Assembly (NCBI GenBank): GCA_041690495.1
Contig: JAWLHE010000008.1
Span: forward strand, 1 to 64,000
Direction of reading: 5' to 3'
Source of the DNA: DATAAP01 sp041690495
Lineage (GTDB): Bacteria > Pseudomonadota > Alphaproteobacteria > CACIAM-22H2
Length of the DNA stretch: 64,000 nt
Shown: piece by piece, positions 40,798 through 49,828 of the stretch
Layout of the letters: each line of letters opens with the position of its first letter
Position numbering within the stretch: position 1 is the stretch's first letter
Notes under the pieces: model-generated
Databases searched by the model: none
What the model saw: the letters and a program-made list of their open reading frames with translations, nothing else
Told to the model about the DNA's origin: nothing
Position numbers and translations under genes: made by a program

Positions 40798-42117
40798 TTA
40801 CCGCTCCCTGAGCGCGTGCTGGGTGGTCTTCAGCAGCGGCTTCATCAGATACTGCAGGATGGTCTTCTCGCCGGTGACGATGTCGACCGTTGCGACCATG
40901 CCGGGGATGACCGTCATCTTCTTGTCGTTCTTGCCGATCTGGTTCTCCCTGGTGCGAACGCGGATCAGGTAGTACGGCTCGCCGCGTTCGTTGAGGATGC
41001 TGTCCGCGCTGATGTGCTCGAGTTCTGCTTCGAGCCCGCCATAGATCGAGTAGTCATAGGCGGTCAGCTTCACCGTTGCCTTCTGGCCGGGGCGAATGAA
41101 TGCGATGTCCGATGGCGACACGCGCGCCTCGACCAGGAGCTGGTCGTCCACCGGAACGATCTCGAGCAGGTCGGCGCCGGGCTGGACCACGCCGCCGACC
41201 GTGTGGACCTTGACCTGCTTGACGATGCCGTTCACGGGAGACCGCACCTCGCGCCGCGTGACGCGATCCTGCTGCGCGAGAAGCGCTTCGTTGATCGTGG
41301 CGAGCTCGGCCCGGTGCGTGGCCAGCTCGGTCAGCGCCTGGCTGCGGTGGTTGAGCCGCCGCTCCTCGATCTTGCGCTCCGCCTCGGCCAGTGCCGCCTC
41401 GGCTTGCGGAATCGCGATCTTGGTCGAGTTGAGCTGTCCCTCGAGATCCGTGTACTGCCGCTGCAGCTTCAGGACCTCGAGCTTGGAGCGATAGCCCTTC
41501 TCGGCCAGCTCCAGGGACATCGTCAGCTCCTGCTTCACGAAGGACAGGCTGCGCGCCAGCGACTGCTCGCGCGACTGCAGATTGTTGACCTCCTGCCGGC
41601 GCTGTTCGGCCTGCTGGCGCGCTCCTTCGAGCGCAGCCTCGAGCTCGCTCAGGCGCGACTTGTAGAGCGCGCGCTCGCGCTCCGCGATATCCGGCCGCTC
41701 GGCCAGGATCGATGCGGGGAACACGACGTCTTTGCCTTCGATTTCGGCCGTGAGCCGCGCGATCGAGCCCTCGAGCGCCATCTGCTTGGCCCGGTTCTGC
41801 CGGAGCTCCGACTGGAACCCGGTGCCGTCGACGCGCAGCAGGATCTGGCCCTCCTGGACCATTTCGCCTTCCTTGACAAGGAGATCGGCGACGATACCGC
41901 CTTCCAGGTTCTGGATGACCTGGATCTGCGTGGCGGGGATGATTTTTCCGGTGCCGACCGCCACCTCGTCGATTTTGGCGATTGCCGCCCAGGCGCCGAA
42001 GGCGACGACCAGCAGGGCGATTGTGAACAGGAACAGGGTGGTCGCGAGCGGCGGCCGCGCGGTCGTCGCCGCGGTCAGCTCGGACATGAATGCGTTGTCA
42101 TAGGTCGCCGTCTTCAT
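40798..42117 (-). CDS. Type I secretion membrane fusion protein (HlyD family)
   Basis: A 439-residue periplasmic adaptor linking an ABC exporter to an outer-membrane TolC-like channel. It has an N-terminal anchor (~27-47), a barrel-sandwich/lipoyl half (GGIVADLLVKEGEMVQEGQILLRVD), a long alpha-helical hairpin (~150-290, rich in Glu/Arg/Leu) and a second beta half with VNGIVKQVKVHTVGGVVQPG. ATG 42117 overlaps the ATPase stop (ATGA). It is the second gene of the pair. Confidence 0.93.
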   Translation of the reverse strand: MKTATYDNAFMSELTAATTARPPLATTLFLFTIALLVVAFGAWAAIAKIDEVAVGTGKIIPATQIQVIQNLEGGIVADLLVKEGEMVQEGQILLRVDGTGFQSELRQNRAKQMALEGSIARLTAEIEGKDVVFPASILAERPDIAERERALYKSRLSELEAALEGARQQAEQRRQEVNNLQSREQSLARSLSFVKQELTMSLELAEKGYRSKLEVLKLQRQYTDLEGQLNSTKIAIPQAEAALAEAERKIEERRLNHRSQALTELATHRAELATINEALLAQQDRVTRREVRSPVNGIVKQVKVHTVGGVVQPGADLLEIVPVDDQLLVEARVSPSDIAFIRPGQKATVKLTAYDYSIYGGLEAELEHISADSILNERGEPYYLIRVRTRENQIGKNDKKMTVIPGMVATVDIVTGEKTILQYLMKPLLKTTQHALRER

Positions 42118-44303
42118 GCGTTTGCTCCCGGCTTCGCCGCGGGGGGCACGGCGCGAAGTTGACCTTGCATGAGGGCTTTCATGACCTGGTCTCGCGGTCC
42201 ATCGGCGATCACCTTGCCGCGGTCGAGCACGATCAGCCGTTCGACCAGCGACAACAGCGACGGACGATGCGTGATCAGAACAAGGGTCTTCGAGGTGAGA
42301 CCATGGGACAGGCGCCGCTTGATCAGCTCCTCGGTGCCCTGGTCCATAGCGCTGGTGGGCTCGTCGAGCAGCACGATTGAAGGGTCGCGCACGAAGGCAC
42401 GGGCCAGCGCGATCGCCTGTCGCTGCCCGCCCGAGAGCCGCTCGCCGCGCTCGCCGACGACGAGGTCGTAGCCCTGCGGCAGGGTCCGCACGAACTCGTC
42501 TAGGCCGACCAGCCGGCTGGCGTACAGCACATGCGCGTCGGTAGCGTCGGGCGCGCCCAGGGTGATGTTGTCCTTGATCGAGCTGTTCAGCAGGAAGATG
42601 TCCTGGGGAACGGTCCCGATGTGACGGCGCAGGTCGGCCGGGTCGATCTGGCGGCTGTCGGTGCCGTCGATCAGCACCGAACCGGTGCTCGGCCGGAAGA
42701 GGCCGAGGATCAGCTTGCTCGCCGTGCTCTTGCCCGAGCCTACACGGCCGACGATCGCGACCTTCTCGCCGGGCTGGATCGTGAACGAAACGCCGTCCAG
42801 TGCCTTGCCGCCGTCCTGCGAGTATTCGAACGAGACATCGCGGAACTCGATTGCACCCTGAATGTGCGGGCGGTGCAGCATCGCGTGTCCGGCCGGACGC
42901 TCGAGCGGCACCTGCATGATCTTGTCGAGGGCATTGAGGGCTGTCATCGACTGGTTGTAGCGGGTCAGCAGGCCTGCGACCTGCGCCAGCGGCGCCATGG
43001 CGCGGCCCGACAGGATCGAGCAGGCGACGAGGGCGCCCGTGGTCATGTTTCCGGCGGCGATCTCGTAGACGCCGACGATGATCATGATGGCGTAGACCAG
43101 TCCCTGCACGAGCACCGAGAAGTTGACGGCGATGGAGGCGAACAGCCGTCCGGCCAGGCTCGATCCCGCCGACATCGCCACGAACTGCTCCCACTGGCGC
43201 TGCATGCGGCCCTCGGCGCCGATCGTCTTGATCGTCTCGAGGCCGTTCAGGGTCTCGATCAGGATCGCGTGACGCTGCGCCGCCTCGCGGAACGAGCGTT
43301 TGACGATCGCGTCGAGCGGAAACTGCAGCGCCAGACCAACACCGACGATTATCGGCACCGCAATGATCGGGACCCAGGCCAGCGGTCCGCCGATGATGGC
43401 GATCATGGCGATGAACAGGAAGACGAACGGCAGATCGATGATCGTCGTCAGTGTCGCGGAGGTGAAGAAGTCGCGCAGCGTCTCGAACTCGCGCAGCTCG
43501 TTGGCGAAGGCGCCGGAGGAGCCGGGTCGGTGCGCCAGCTGCATGCCGAGGATCTGCTGGAAGATGCGGCTCGCCAGCAGCGTATCGGCGCCCTTGCCGG
43601 CAAAGTCGATGAAGTAGCCGCGCAGCAGCCTGATGGCGAAATCGAACAGCAGGGCCAGACCGGCGCCGATCGACAGCGCCCACAGGGTCTCCATGACCAG
43701 ATTCGGAACGACGCGGTCATAGACGTTCATCGCGAACAGCGGCATGACCAGTGCGAACACGTTGATCAGTACCGCGCCGAGCGCCACCTGCGACCAGATC
43801 GGCCAGAACTTGAGCAGGGTGTCCCGGAACCAGTGCCGTCCGGCTGCCGGCGTTTTCGCCGCCGACTCGGAGCGGTCGGCCGCGCGATACACCGGCTTCA
43901 CCAGGATCGCGAAGCCGAGATAGCGTTCGGTGAGCTCCGCCATCGGCATGCGCGTCGTGCCGAAGGCCGTCTCGGGAAGGAGAACCTCCGCGAACTCTTC
44001 GTCGATGCGTGTGACGATAAGCGCCTGACGGTCCTTGAGCAGCAGCACCGCCGGCAGGACGAGCGGCGAGAACGCCGAGAGGGCGCGCTTGACTGTCCGC
44101 GCGGTCAGCCCGGCTCGGGCGCTCGCGCGCACGAACAGCTCCGGGGTAAGATGGTTGTCCACCAGCGGCAGGCCTGCGCGCAGGGCATCTGGCGAGATCG
44201 CGCGCTCATGGTGCTGGGCCAGCCAGACGAGACAGGCGAGGAGGGTGTCCTCCTTGCGCTCGACTACGCTTCCGCCGCTGCTGCGTTCCGCCAGGGAAGT
44301 CAT
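42114..44303 (-). CDS. Type I secretion ABC transporter (LapB/RtxB-like) with degenerate C39 domain
   Basis: A 729-residue exporter. An N-terminal C39-like domain (~1-140) has DTLLACL where C39 peptidases have D-Cys-G-x-x-C, so the catalytic Cys is Thr20 and the domain is non-proteolytic. Six membrane segments follow (~165-450), then the ATPase with Walker A GRVGSGKST (519-527), signature LSGGQRQ and Walker B IVLLDEPTSAMD. This layout is typical of RTX adhesin/toxin exporters. A CtrA-like box lies ~55 bases upstream. The secreted substrate and TolC are not in the window. Confidence 0.93.
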   Translation of the reverse strand: MTSLAERSSGGSVVERKEDTLLACLVWLAQHHERAISPDALRAGLPLVDNHLTPELFVRASARAGLTARTVKRALSAFSPLVLPAVLLLKDRQALIVTRIDEEFAEVLLPETAFGTTRMPMAELTERYLGFAILVKPVYRAADRSESAAKTPAAGRHWFRDTLLKFWPIWSQVALGAVLINVFALVMPLFAMNVYDRVVPNLVMETLWALSIGAGLALLFDFAIRLLRGYFIDFAGKGADTLLASRIFQQILGMQLAHRPGSSGAFANELREFETLRDFFTSATLTTIIDLPFVFLFIAMIAIIGGPLAWVPIIAVPIIVGVGLALQFPLDAIVKRSFREAAQRHAILIETLNGLETIKTIGAEGRMQRQWEQFVAMSAGSSLAGRLFASIAVNFSVLVQGLVYAIMIIVGVYEIAAGNMTTGALVACSILSGRAMAPLAQVAGLLTRYNQSMTALNALDKIMQVPLERPAGHAMLHRPHIQGAIEFRDVSFEYSQDGGKALDGVSFTIQPGEKVAIVGRVGSGKSTASKLILGLFRPSTGSVLIDGTDSRQIDPADLRRHIGTVPQDIFLLNSSIKDNITLGAPDATDAHVLYASRLVGLDEFVRTLPQGYDLVVGERGERLSGGQRQAIALARAFVRDPSIVLLDEPTSAMDQGTEELIKRRLSHGLTSKTLVLITHRPSLLSLVERLIVLDRGKVIADGPRDQVMKALMQGQLRAVPPAAKPGANA

Positions 44304-44357
44304 AAGCCATCCCGTCCTAACTGATTGTGGGAATGGCCTAGGGGTAGGACCGCATGG

Positions 44358-44372
44358 TTAACCGGACGTTAA
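44358..44372 (-). promoter_or_regulatory. CtrA-like box TTAA-N7-TTAA
   Basis: TTAACCGGACGTTAA fits the CtrA pattern TTAA-N7-TTAA exactly and sits 55 bases before the type I secretion ATPase start. It also forms a GTTAAC...GTTAAC palindrome pair. Binding is inferred from sequence only. Confidence 0.5.
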
Positions 44373-44456
44373 CACCCCAAGGATCGCACAAGCTGTGCCG
44401 CAATGGTCACGGCAAGCCGCATGCGCGATGGTACCGTTGCAGTCGTCGAAAAACTC

Positions 44457-45509
44457 TTAATCCGATGCGGCGCGGCTTGCGCGAAACAATCTGAGGCTGA
44501 CTGCGGCATAAGCCGCCTGGACGAGAACCAGCCCAACCAGCACAAGCGACCGCTGACTTGGCAGCGTCTCCACCATCCACAGCACGGCCATGCCCTGGAC
44601 TGCAACCAGAAGGTAGTGAACAGCCGCAACCTGGCGGTGACTGAAGCCGGATTGATTGAGCAGCTGGTAGAGATGGCCGCGATGCGCCGCCGTGAGGTCC
44701 TCGCCGCGCCGCCAGCGGCGTATGATCGTGAAGATCGTGTCGAACAGGAAGTGAAACAGCAACACCGGCACGACCAGCACCAGCGTCCCGGTCGTGTCGC
44801 CTCGTGCCAGCATGACGCCGAGCGCCGCGAAGGCGAAGCCCAGGAACTGGCTGCCCACATCGCCCATGAAAATGCGCGCGGGCGGAAAGTTAAGGAGAAG
44901 AAATCCCGCACTGGTCGCGGCCAGCAGAAGGGCGAGGGCCGCGACGCGACCGTCGCCGAGCAGGATGGCGGCCGCGCACAGGAAGCCGCCGGCGAGGACG
45001 GCGGTGCCGCCGGCGACGCCGTCCAGCCCGTCCATGAAGTTGTAGGCGTTGGTCAGTCCGATCATCCACAGCAGGGTAAGCAGGTAGCCGAGCGGGCCGA
45101 GATCGACCGGCCCGAAGCCGGGGATGTCGATGACGGTTATGACCAGGCCCGCGGCCATTGCGACGACGCTCGCGCCGATCTGCGCAGCGAGCTTGATGCC
45201 AAAGGACATCGCTCTGATGTCGTCGATCAGGCCGGCGGCCGCCATGATCAGCCCCCCGGCAGCGAACCCGATCGCCGCGGGCTCGTCCAGCAAGCCGCCG
45301 CCGGCCAGATCGTTCAGCGCGAGCAGGCCGGCCGCAAACGCGACGACGATCCCGAGTCCGCCGCCGCGCGGCGTCGGTCTCGCATGCGACGATCGCTGGT
45401 TGGGCACATCGACCAGTAGCGCCCAATGCGCCATCGCCCATGTGATGGTCGCGGCCAATCCCGCGGCGACCACCCCGAACACCAGGTAAGGCAGGATGTC
45501 GCCGATCAT
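44457..45509 (-). CDS. WecA/MraY-like polyprenyl-phosphate sugar-1-phosphate transferase (GT family 4)
   Basis: A 350-residue inner-membrane enzyme with ~10 predicted membrane segments. Conserved cytoplasmic motifs are seen: HARPTPRGGGLGI near the start, AGLIDDIRAMSFGIKL (the aspartate pair), NAYNFMDGLDGVAGG, FMGDVGSQFLGF and the AHRGHLYQ His motif. It loads a sugar-phosphate from a UDP-sugar onto undecaprenyl phosphate, the first step of many surface polysaccharides. Not in an operon with the rml genes. Confidence 0.92.
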   Translation of the reverse strand: MIGDILPYLVFGVVAAGLAATITWAMAHWALLVDVPNQRSSHARPTPRGGGLGIVVAFAAGLLALNDLAGGGLLDEPAAIGFAAGGLIMAAAGLIDDIRAMSFGIKLAAQIGASVVAMAAGLVITVIDIPGFGPVDLGPLGYLLTLLWMIGLTNAYNFMDGLDGVAGGTAVLAGGFLCAAAILLGDGRVAALALLLAATSAGFLLLNFPPARIFMGDVGSQFLGFAFAALGVMLARGDTTGTLVLVVPVLLFHFLFDTIFTIIRRWRRGEDLTAAHRGHLYQLLNQSGFSHRQVAAVHYLLVAVQGMAVLWMVETLPSQRSLVLVGLVLVQAAYAAVSLRLFRASRAASD

Positions 45510-45734
45510 GACCCGTCCTGGCCTGGGTCCGCGACCCTAACAGGCTCGTCATCGGGCAGGTATCGGATCGGTTCACGCATCTCGCGGTCAAGCTCGTCGT
45601 CGCACCCGTTCCGGCACCGTGGCGGGGAGGCTTGGCAAATCTTAGCAAATCCGGTCCGATCGCCCTAATCCATCGCAAGTGCCATGAGGCCGGCCGGGTT
45701 GCCCGCAGCACGGCGGCGGAGTAAGCCTGCGCCG

Positions 45735-46859
45735 ATGGCCAGCGCTCTCGAAACCGCCAAGCATCTGATCCGGCACAAGGCGCTCGAGCTCGGCTTCGAT
45801 GCGGTCGGATTCGCGCGGGCGGAGCTGGCCGATACGGCGAGAGAGCAACTCGCCCGCTTTGTCGCCGAAGGACTGCATGGCGACATGGGCTGGATGGCCG
45901 AGACCGCAGCGCGGCGCGGCGATCCGAAGGTGCTGTGGCCCGAGGCACGCTCGGTTATCGTGCTTGGGGCCAACTATGGCCCACCCGGCGATCCGATGGC
46001 CAATCTCGCCCGCGGCGACCGCGCCGCCATCAGCGTCTACGCCCAGGGCCGCGACTATCACGATCCGGTCAAGAAGCGGCTCAAAGCGCTGGCGCGCTGG
46101 ATGCACGAGCGATTCTCCCATGACGTGAAGGTGTTCGTCGACACGGCGCCGGTCATGGAGAAGCCGCTGGCCCAACAAGCCGGCCTCGGATGGCAGGGCA
46201 AGCACACCAATCTCGTCTCGCGCGGGTTCGGCTCCTGGCTTTTTCTCGGCGAGGTGTTCACGACCCTCGAGCTGGAGCCGGATGCGCCGGAGAGCGACCA
46301 TTGCGGCGCCTGCCGCCGCTGCCTCGACATCTGTCCGACTGCCGCATTCCCGGCGCCGTACCGGCTCGATGCGCGGCGCTGCATCTCCTATCTGACGATC
46401 GAGCTCAAGGGTCACATTCCGCGCGCGTTCCGGACGGCGATCGGCAATCGCATCTACGGCTGCGACGACTGCCTCGCAGTCTGTCCGTGGAACAAGTTCG
46501 CGCGGCGCACGAGCGATCCCGAGTTGCTGCCGCGTGCCGAGCTCGCGGCGCCCCGGCTCGCCGATCTGGCGCGACTCGACGACGCGAGTTTCCGCCAGGT
46601 GTTTTCCGGATCGCCGGTCAAGCGCATCGGCCGCGACCGCTTTCTGCGCAATGTCCTGATCGCGATCGGCAACAGCGGAGACCGCGACCTTGCCGCCTCC
46701 GCCGAATCGCATCTCGACGATCCGTCGCCGCTAGTACGCGCGATGGCGGTCTGGGCGCTCAGCCGACTACTGCCCGCCGCCGAATTCGAAGCGATGCGGG
46801 CTCGCCGCCCAGCCGATGCGGACGAGGCTGTCCGCGAGGAGTGGGCCGGGGCCGCCTGA
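45735..46859 (+). CDS. queG: Epoxyqueuosine reductase
   Basis: A 374-residue cobalamin-dependent iron-sulfur enzyme that reduces epoxyqueuosine to queuosine in tRNA. One ferredoxin-type cluster is CGACRRCLDIC (Cys190, 193, 196, 200), and the second uses Cys216 and CDDCLAVC (243, 246, 250). VDTAPVMEK (~135-143) carries the conserved active-site Asp. A C-terminal HEAT-like helical end binds tRNA. ATG 45735 is chosen over the upstream open frame because the family begins around the LIRHKALELGFDAVGF stretch. It begins the queuosine group of genes. Confidence 0.95.
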   Translation: MASALETAKHLIRHKALELGFDAVGFARAELADTAREQLARFVAEGLHGDMGWMAETAARRGDPKVLWPEARSVIVLGANYGPPGDPMANLARGDRAAISVYAQGRDYHDPVKKRLKALARWMHERFSHDVKVFVDTAPVMEKPLAQQAGLGWQGKHTNLVSRGFGSWLFLGEVFTTLELEPDAPESDHCGACRRCLDICPTAAFPAPYRLDARRCISYLTIELKGHIPRAFRTAIGNRIYGCDDCLAVCPWNKFARRTSDPELLPRAELAAPRLADLARLDDASFRQVFSGSPVKRIGRDRFLRNVLIAIGNSGDRDLAASAESHLDDPSPLVRAMAVWALSRLLPAAEFEAMRARRPADADEAVREEWAGAA

Positions 46860-46889
46860 CGGGAAAACGCGGTCGATCGGAAAGGGCGG

Positions 46890-47210
46890 TTATGCGGCCT
46901 CGGGCTCGGCCGCGTCGGCCAGAAACGCGATCCGTAACGTGGCAACCACCTCGTCGTCGGATTCTGCTGACCAACCGGTGATCGCACGCCGGCTGTCGTC
47001 ATCGAGGACCAGGCCGGTCGCATGCAGGCAGCGGCCGAACGAATCGACCTGACGCGCCGCGAGCCCGACCCGCACCGTCGCGGAGACGTTCGAGAACATC
47101 GAGAACCCCACGAGCCACGCGCCGCTGAACGAGATCGCCTCGGCGACCCGGCCGGTCATGTCATCCCGCTCGAGCCGAGTCGAGCCGTTGAGTTGAAGGC
47201 GACGTGTCAT
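46890..47210 (-). CDS. Small hypothetical protein, possibly a degenerate PilZ domain
   Basis: A 106-residue frame convergent with queG, beta-rich, with AISFSGAWL resembling the D/N-x-S-x-x-G motif of PilZ domains but lacking its acidic residue. The upstream RxxxR of PilZ is not seen. There is no strong ribosome-binding site. Overlapping short plus-strand frames look less protein-like. It may be real, but I cannot assign a function. Confidence 0.4.
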   Translation of the reverse strand: MTRRLQLNGSTRLERDDMTGRVAEAISFSGAWLVGFSMFSNVSATVRVGLAARQVDSFGRCLHATGLVLDDDSRRAITGWSAESDDEVVATLRIAFLADAAEPEAA

Positions 47211-47371
47211 CGTGTGGCGCCGACGATAGATGGCCGCGCCGGATTGAGTCCCGCGACAAGTTGTCCCGGCACATGGGCGAGGTGGATCCGTTCGCCCCAG
47301 GGTTGAGCCGTCCTTCGCGACTCGGGGGCGAATATGTTAATGCGAGCGGCAGTCCTTGGGAGACGTCCGTC

Positions 47372-47596
47372 GTGAGCTCGATCGCGGTCAGACCCGACAT
47401 CGCCGACCTGATCCTGGAAGCGCTCGACATCGCGGCATCGCGCCGTCTTGCCGGGCCGGTCCTGCATGCGTTCGTGGTGGACGTCCTGACGGCCGAGCGG
47501 CCGGATATTTCGGCGGCTGACGCGCATCGCCTTATCGAACGTTACGGCCAGCGCCTCCGCGGCCGGGCGCGGCCGTCTAGCGTGCCGCAGACGTAG
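47372..47596 (+). CDS. Small hypothetical protein
   Basis: A 74-residue frame from GTG 47372 (GGGAG 9 bases before it), predicted mostly helical (DIADLILEALDIAASRRLAG). No family recognised. It lies on the queA strand, 73 bases before it, between queG and queA. An opposite-strand frame overlaps it, and the evidence for either is weak. Confidence 0.4.
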   Translation: MSSIAVRPDIADLILEALDIAASRRLAGPVLHAFVVDVLTAERPDISAADAHRLIERYGQRLRGRARPSSVPQT

Positions 47597-47669
47597 CCAT
47601 TCGCAAAGCCGGGCCACTCTGCGAATAGGGGTTGAGCCGAACGCGGCCCGGGGATATGCCTCGCCGGCC

Positions 47670-48707
47670 GTGAAACTCTCCGATTTCGATTTCGACCTGC
47701 CCAGCGCGCTGATCGCCCAGCATCCGGTCGAGCCGCGCGATGCCGCGAGATTGCTCGAGGTCGGTGCCGCGCTCCGCGACCGCGCGATGCGGGACCTGCC
47801 CGGTCTGCTGCGGCGGCACGATGTGCTCGTCTACAACGACACCCGGGTGATCAAGGCCCGCCTCGACGGCAGACGCGGCGACGCGGCAATCGAGGCGACC
47901 CTCCACCAGCGGATCGACGAAACGACCTGGCGTGCCTTCGCCAGGCCGGGCAAGCGGCTGCGCGTCGGCGATCTCGTCACCTTCGCGCCCGGTTTCGCAG
48001 CGGAGGTCCGCGACAAGGGCGAAGGCGGCGAGGTGACGCTCGCGTTCATCGTCTCCGGTTGCACGCTGATGGAGGCGATCGAGCGGCACGGCCGCATGCC
48101 GCTGCCGCCGTACATCAAGCGCAGGACCGGGGGCGACCGCCGCGACGACCATGACTACCAGACGGTCTGGAGCCGGCGCGAGGGCGCGGTCGCCGCTTCG
48201 ACCGCCGGGCTTCATTTCACCCCGGCGCTGCTTGCGGCGCTGGATGCGGCCGGGGTGGCGCATGTACCAATCACGCTCCATGTCGGCGCCGGAACCTTTC
48301 TGCCGGTCAAGACCGAGCGCGTGGAGGAACATCGCATGCACGCGGAATGGTGCCAGATACCGGCGGATACGGCCGCTGCGGTCGAAGCGGCGCGCGCGGC
48401 CGGCGGCCGCGTCGTCGCGGTTGGCACGACTGTGCTGCGCACGCTCGAGACCGTCGCGGCCCAGGAGGGCCGGATCGTGCCCTGGCAGGGCGAGACGCGG
48501 CTTTTCGTCCTGCCGGGGTTCCGCTTCCGCGTCGTCGACATGCTGTTGACCAATTTCCATCTGCCGCGCTCCACGCTCTTCATGCTGGTGGCCGCCTTCG
48601 CCGGACTCGAGCGGATGAAAGCCGCGTATGCGCACGCCATCGCGAACGGCTACCGCTTCTTCTCATACGGCGACGCCTGCCTCCTGCACCGGGCGGATGC
48701 GTCATGA
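47670..48707 (+). CDS. queA: S-adenosylmethionine:tRNA ribosyltransferase-isomerase
   Basis: A 345-residue QueA that transfers and isomerises the ribosyl group of SAM onto preQ1 in tRNA, giving epoxyqueuosine. It opens with MKLSDFDFDLPSALIAQ and includes YNDTRVIKARL, GRMPLPPYIKR, STAGLHFTPALL, HVGAGTFLPVK, VGTTVLRTLE and TNFHLPRSTL, all strongly conserved in the family. The start codon is GTG 47670. Its stop overlaps the tgt start (ATGA), a common arrangement. Confidence 0.97.
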   Translation: MKLSDFDFDLPSALIAQHPVEPRDAARLLEVGAALRDRAMRDLPGLLRRHDVLVYNDTRVIKARLDGRRGDAAIEATLHQRIDETTWRAFARPGKRLRVGDLVTFAPGFAAEVRDKGEGGEVTLAFIVSGCTLMEAIERHGRMPLPPYIKRRTGGDRRDDHDYQTVWSRREGAVAASTAGLHFTPALLAALDAAGVAHVPITLHVGAGTFLPVKTERVEEHRMHAEWCQIPADTAAAVEAARAAGGRVVAVGTTVLRTLETVAAQEGRIVPWQGETRLFVLPGFRFRVVDMLLTNFHLPRSTLFMLVAAFAGLERMKAAYAHAIANGYRFFSYGDACLLHRADAS

Positions 48708-49828
48708 GCGGGTTCCGCTTCGAGCTGTTCGGGCTTGACGGCCGCGCGCGCCGCGGCCGGTTGTATACGGGCCGCGGCACCATAGAGACGCCGGCTTTCA
48801 TGCCGGTCGGCACCGCCGCGACGGTCAAGGCGCAGACGCCGGAGGACGTCCGCGCCACAGGTGCCCAGATCATCCTGTGCAACACCTATCATCTGATGCT
48901 GCGGCCGGGTGCGGAGCGCATCGCGCGGCTCGGCGGGCTGCACCCGTTCATGAACTGGCCGGGGCCGATCCTTACCGATTCCGGCGGATATCAGGTCATG
49001 TCGCTGGCCTCGCTGCGCAAGATCGAGGAGAAAGGCGTCGTCTTCCAGTCGCATCTCGACGGTTCGCGCCACGAGCTGACGCCGGAGCGCTCGATCGAGA
49101 TCCAGCATCTGCTCGACTCAGACATCACCATGGCGTTCGACGAATGCACACCCTTTCCCGTCAGCGAGGGCGACGCGGCAGCATCGATGCGCCTGTCGAT
49201 GCGCTGGGCCGAGCGCTCGCGCGCCGCCTTCGTCGAGCGGCCCGGCTACGGCCTGTTCGGTATCGTCCAGGGCAGCGTCTTTCCCGCGTTGCGCGAGGAA
49301 TCGGCGAAGACGCTCGCCGCGATCGGCTTTCACGGTTACGCGGTCGGCGGGCTCGCGGTGGGCGAGGGGTTCGAGGCGATGGCCGCGACGCTCGAAGCGA
49401 CCGAGCCTTTCCTGCCGGCCGACCGTCCGCGCTATCTGATGGGCGTAGGCAAGCCCGCCGACATCGTCGCAGCGGTCGCGCGCGGCATGGACATGTTCGA
49501 TTGCGTGCTGCCGACCCGATCGGGCCGCACCGCGCAGGCCTTCACCCGCGCCGGCACCCTCAATCTCCGCAATGCGCGCCATGCCGAGGACAGGGGCCCG
49601 CTCGATCCCCGCTGCCGCTGCCCGGCGTGCCAGAAATACTCGCGCGCCTATCTCCATCATCTGTTCAAGGCGGAGGAGATTCTCGGGCTGATGCTGCTGA
49701 CGCGGCACAACCTGACCTACTACCAGGACCTGATGGCGGACTTGCGCGACGCGATCGCCGAGGGCCGGCTCGCCGCGTTCGTCGCCGCTTTCGAGAGCGC
49801 GCAGTCGAAGACCGAGCCGGAAGCCTAG
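48704..49828 (+). CDS. tgt: tRNA-guanine transglycosylase
   Basis: A 374-residue TGT, which exchanges guanine-34 of tRNAs with GUN anticodons for preQ1. Catalytic Asp92 is in LTDSGGYQ, and the second Asp is in MDMFDCVLPTRSGR (~265). The zinc site is CxCxxC...H (CRCPACQ and HHLF). Coupled to queA. It is convergent with the TAXI-like gene, whose stop overlaps by four bases. Confidence 0.97.
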   Translation: MSGFRFELFGLDGRARRGRLYTGRGTIETPAFMPVGTAATVKAQTPEDVRATGAQIILCNTYHLMLRPGAERIARLGGLHPFMNWPGPILTDSGGYQVMSLASLRKIEEKGVVFQSHLDGSRHELTPERSIEIQHLLDSDITMAFDECTPFPVSEGDAAASMRLSMRWAERSRAAFVERPGYGLFGIVQGSVFPALREESAKTLAAIGFHGYAVGGLAVGEGFEAMAATLEATEPFLPADRPRYLMGVGKPADIVAAVARGMDMFDCVLPTRSGRTAQAFTRAGTLNLRNARHAEDRGPLDPRCRCPACQKYSRAYLHHLFKAEEILGLMLLTRHNLTYYQDLMADLRDAIAEGRLAAFVAAFESAQSKTEPEA

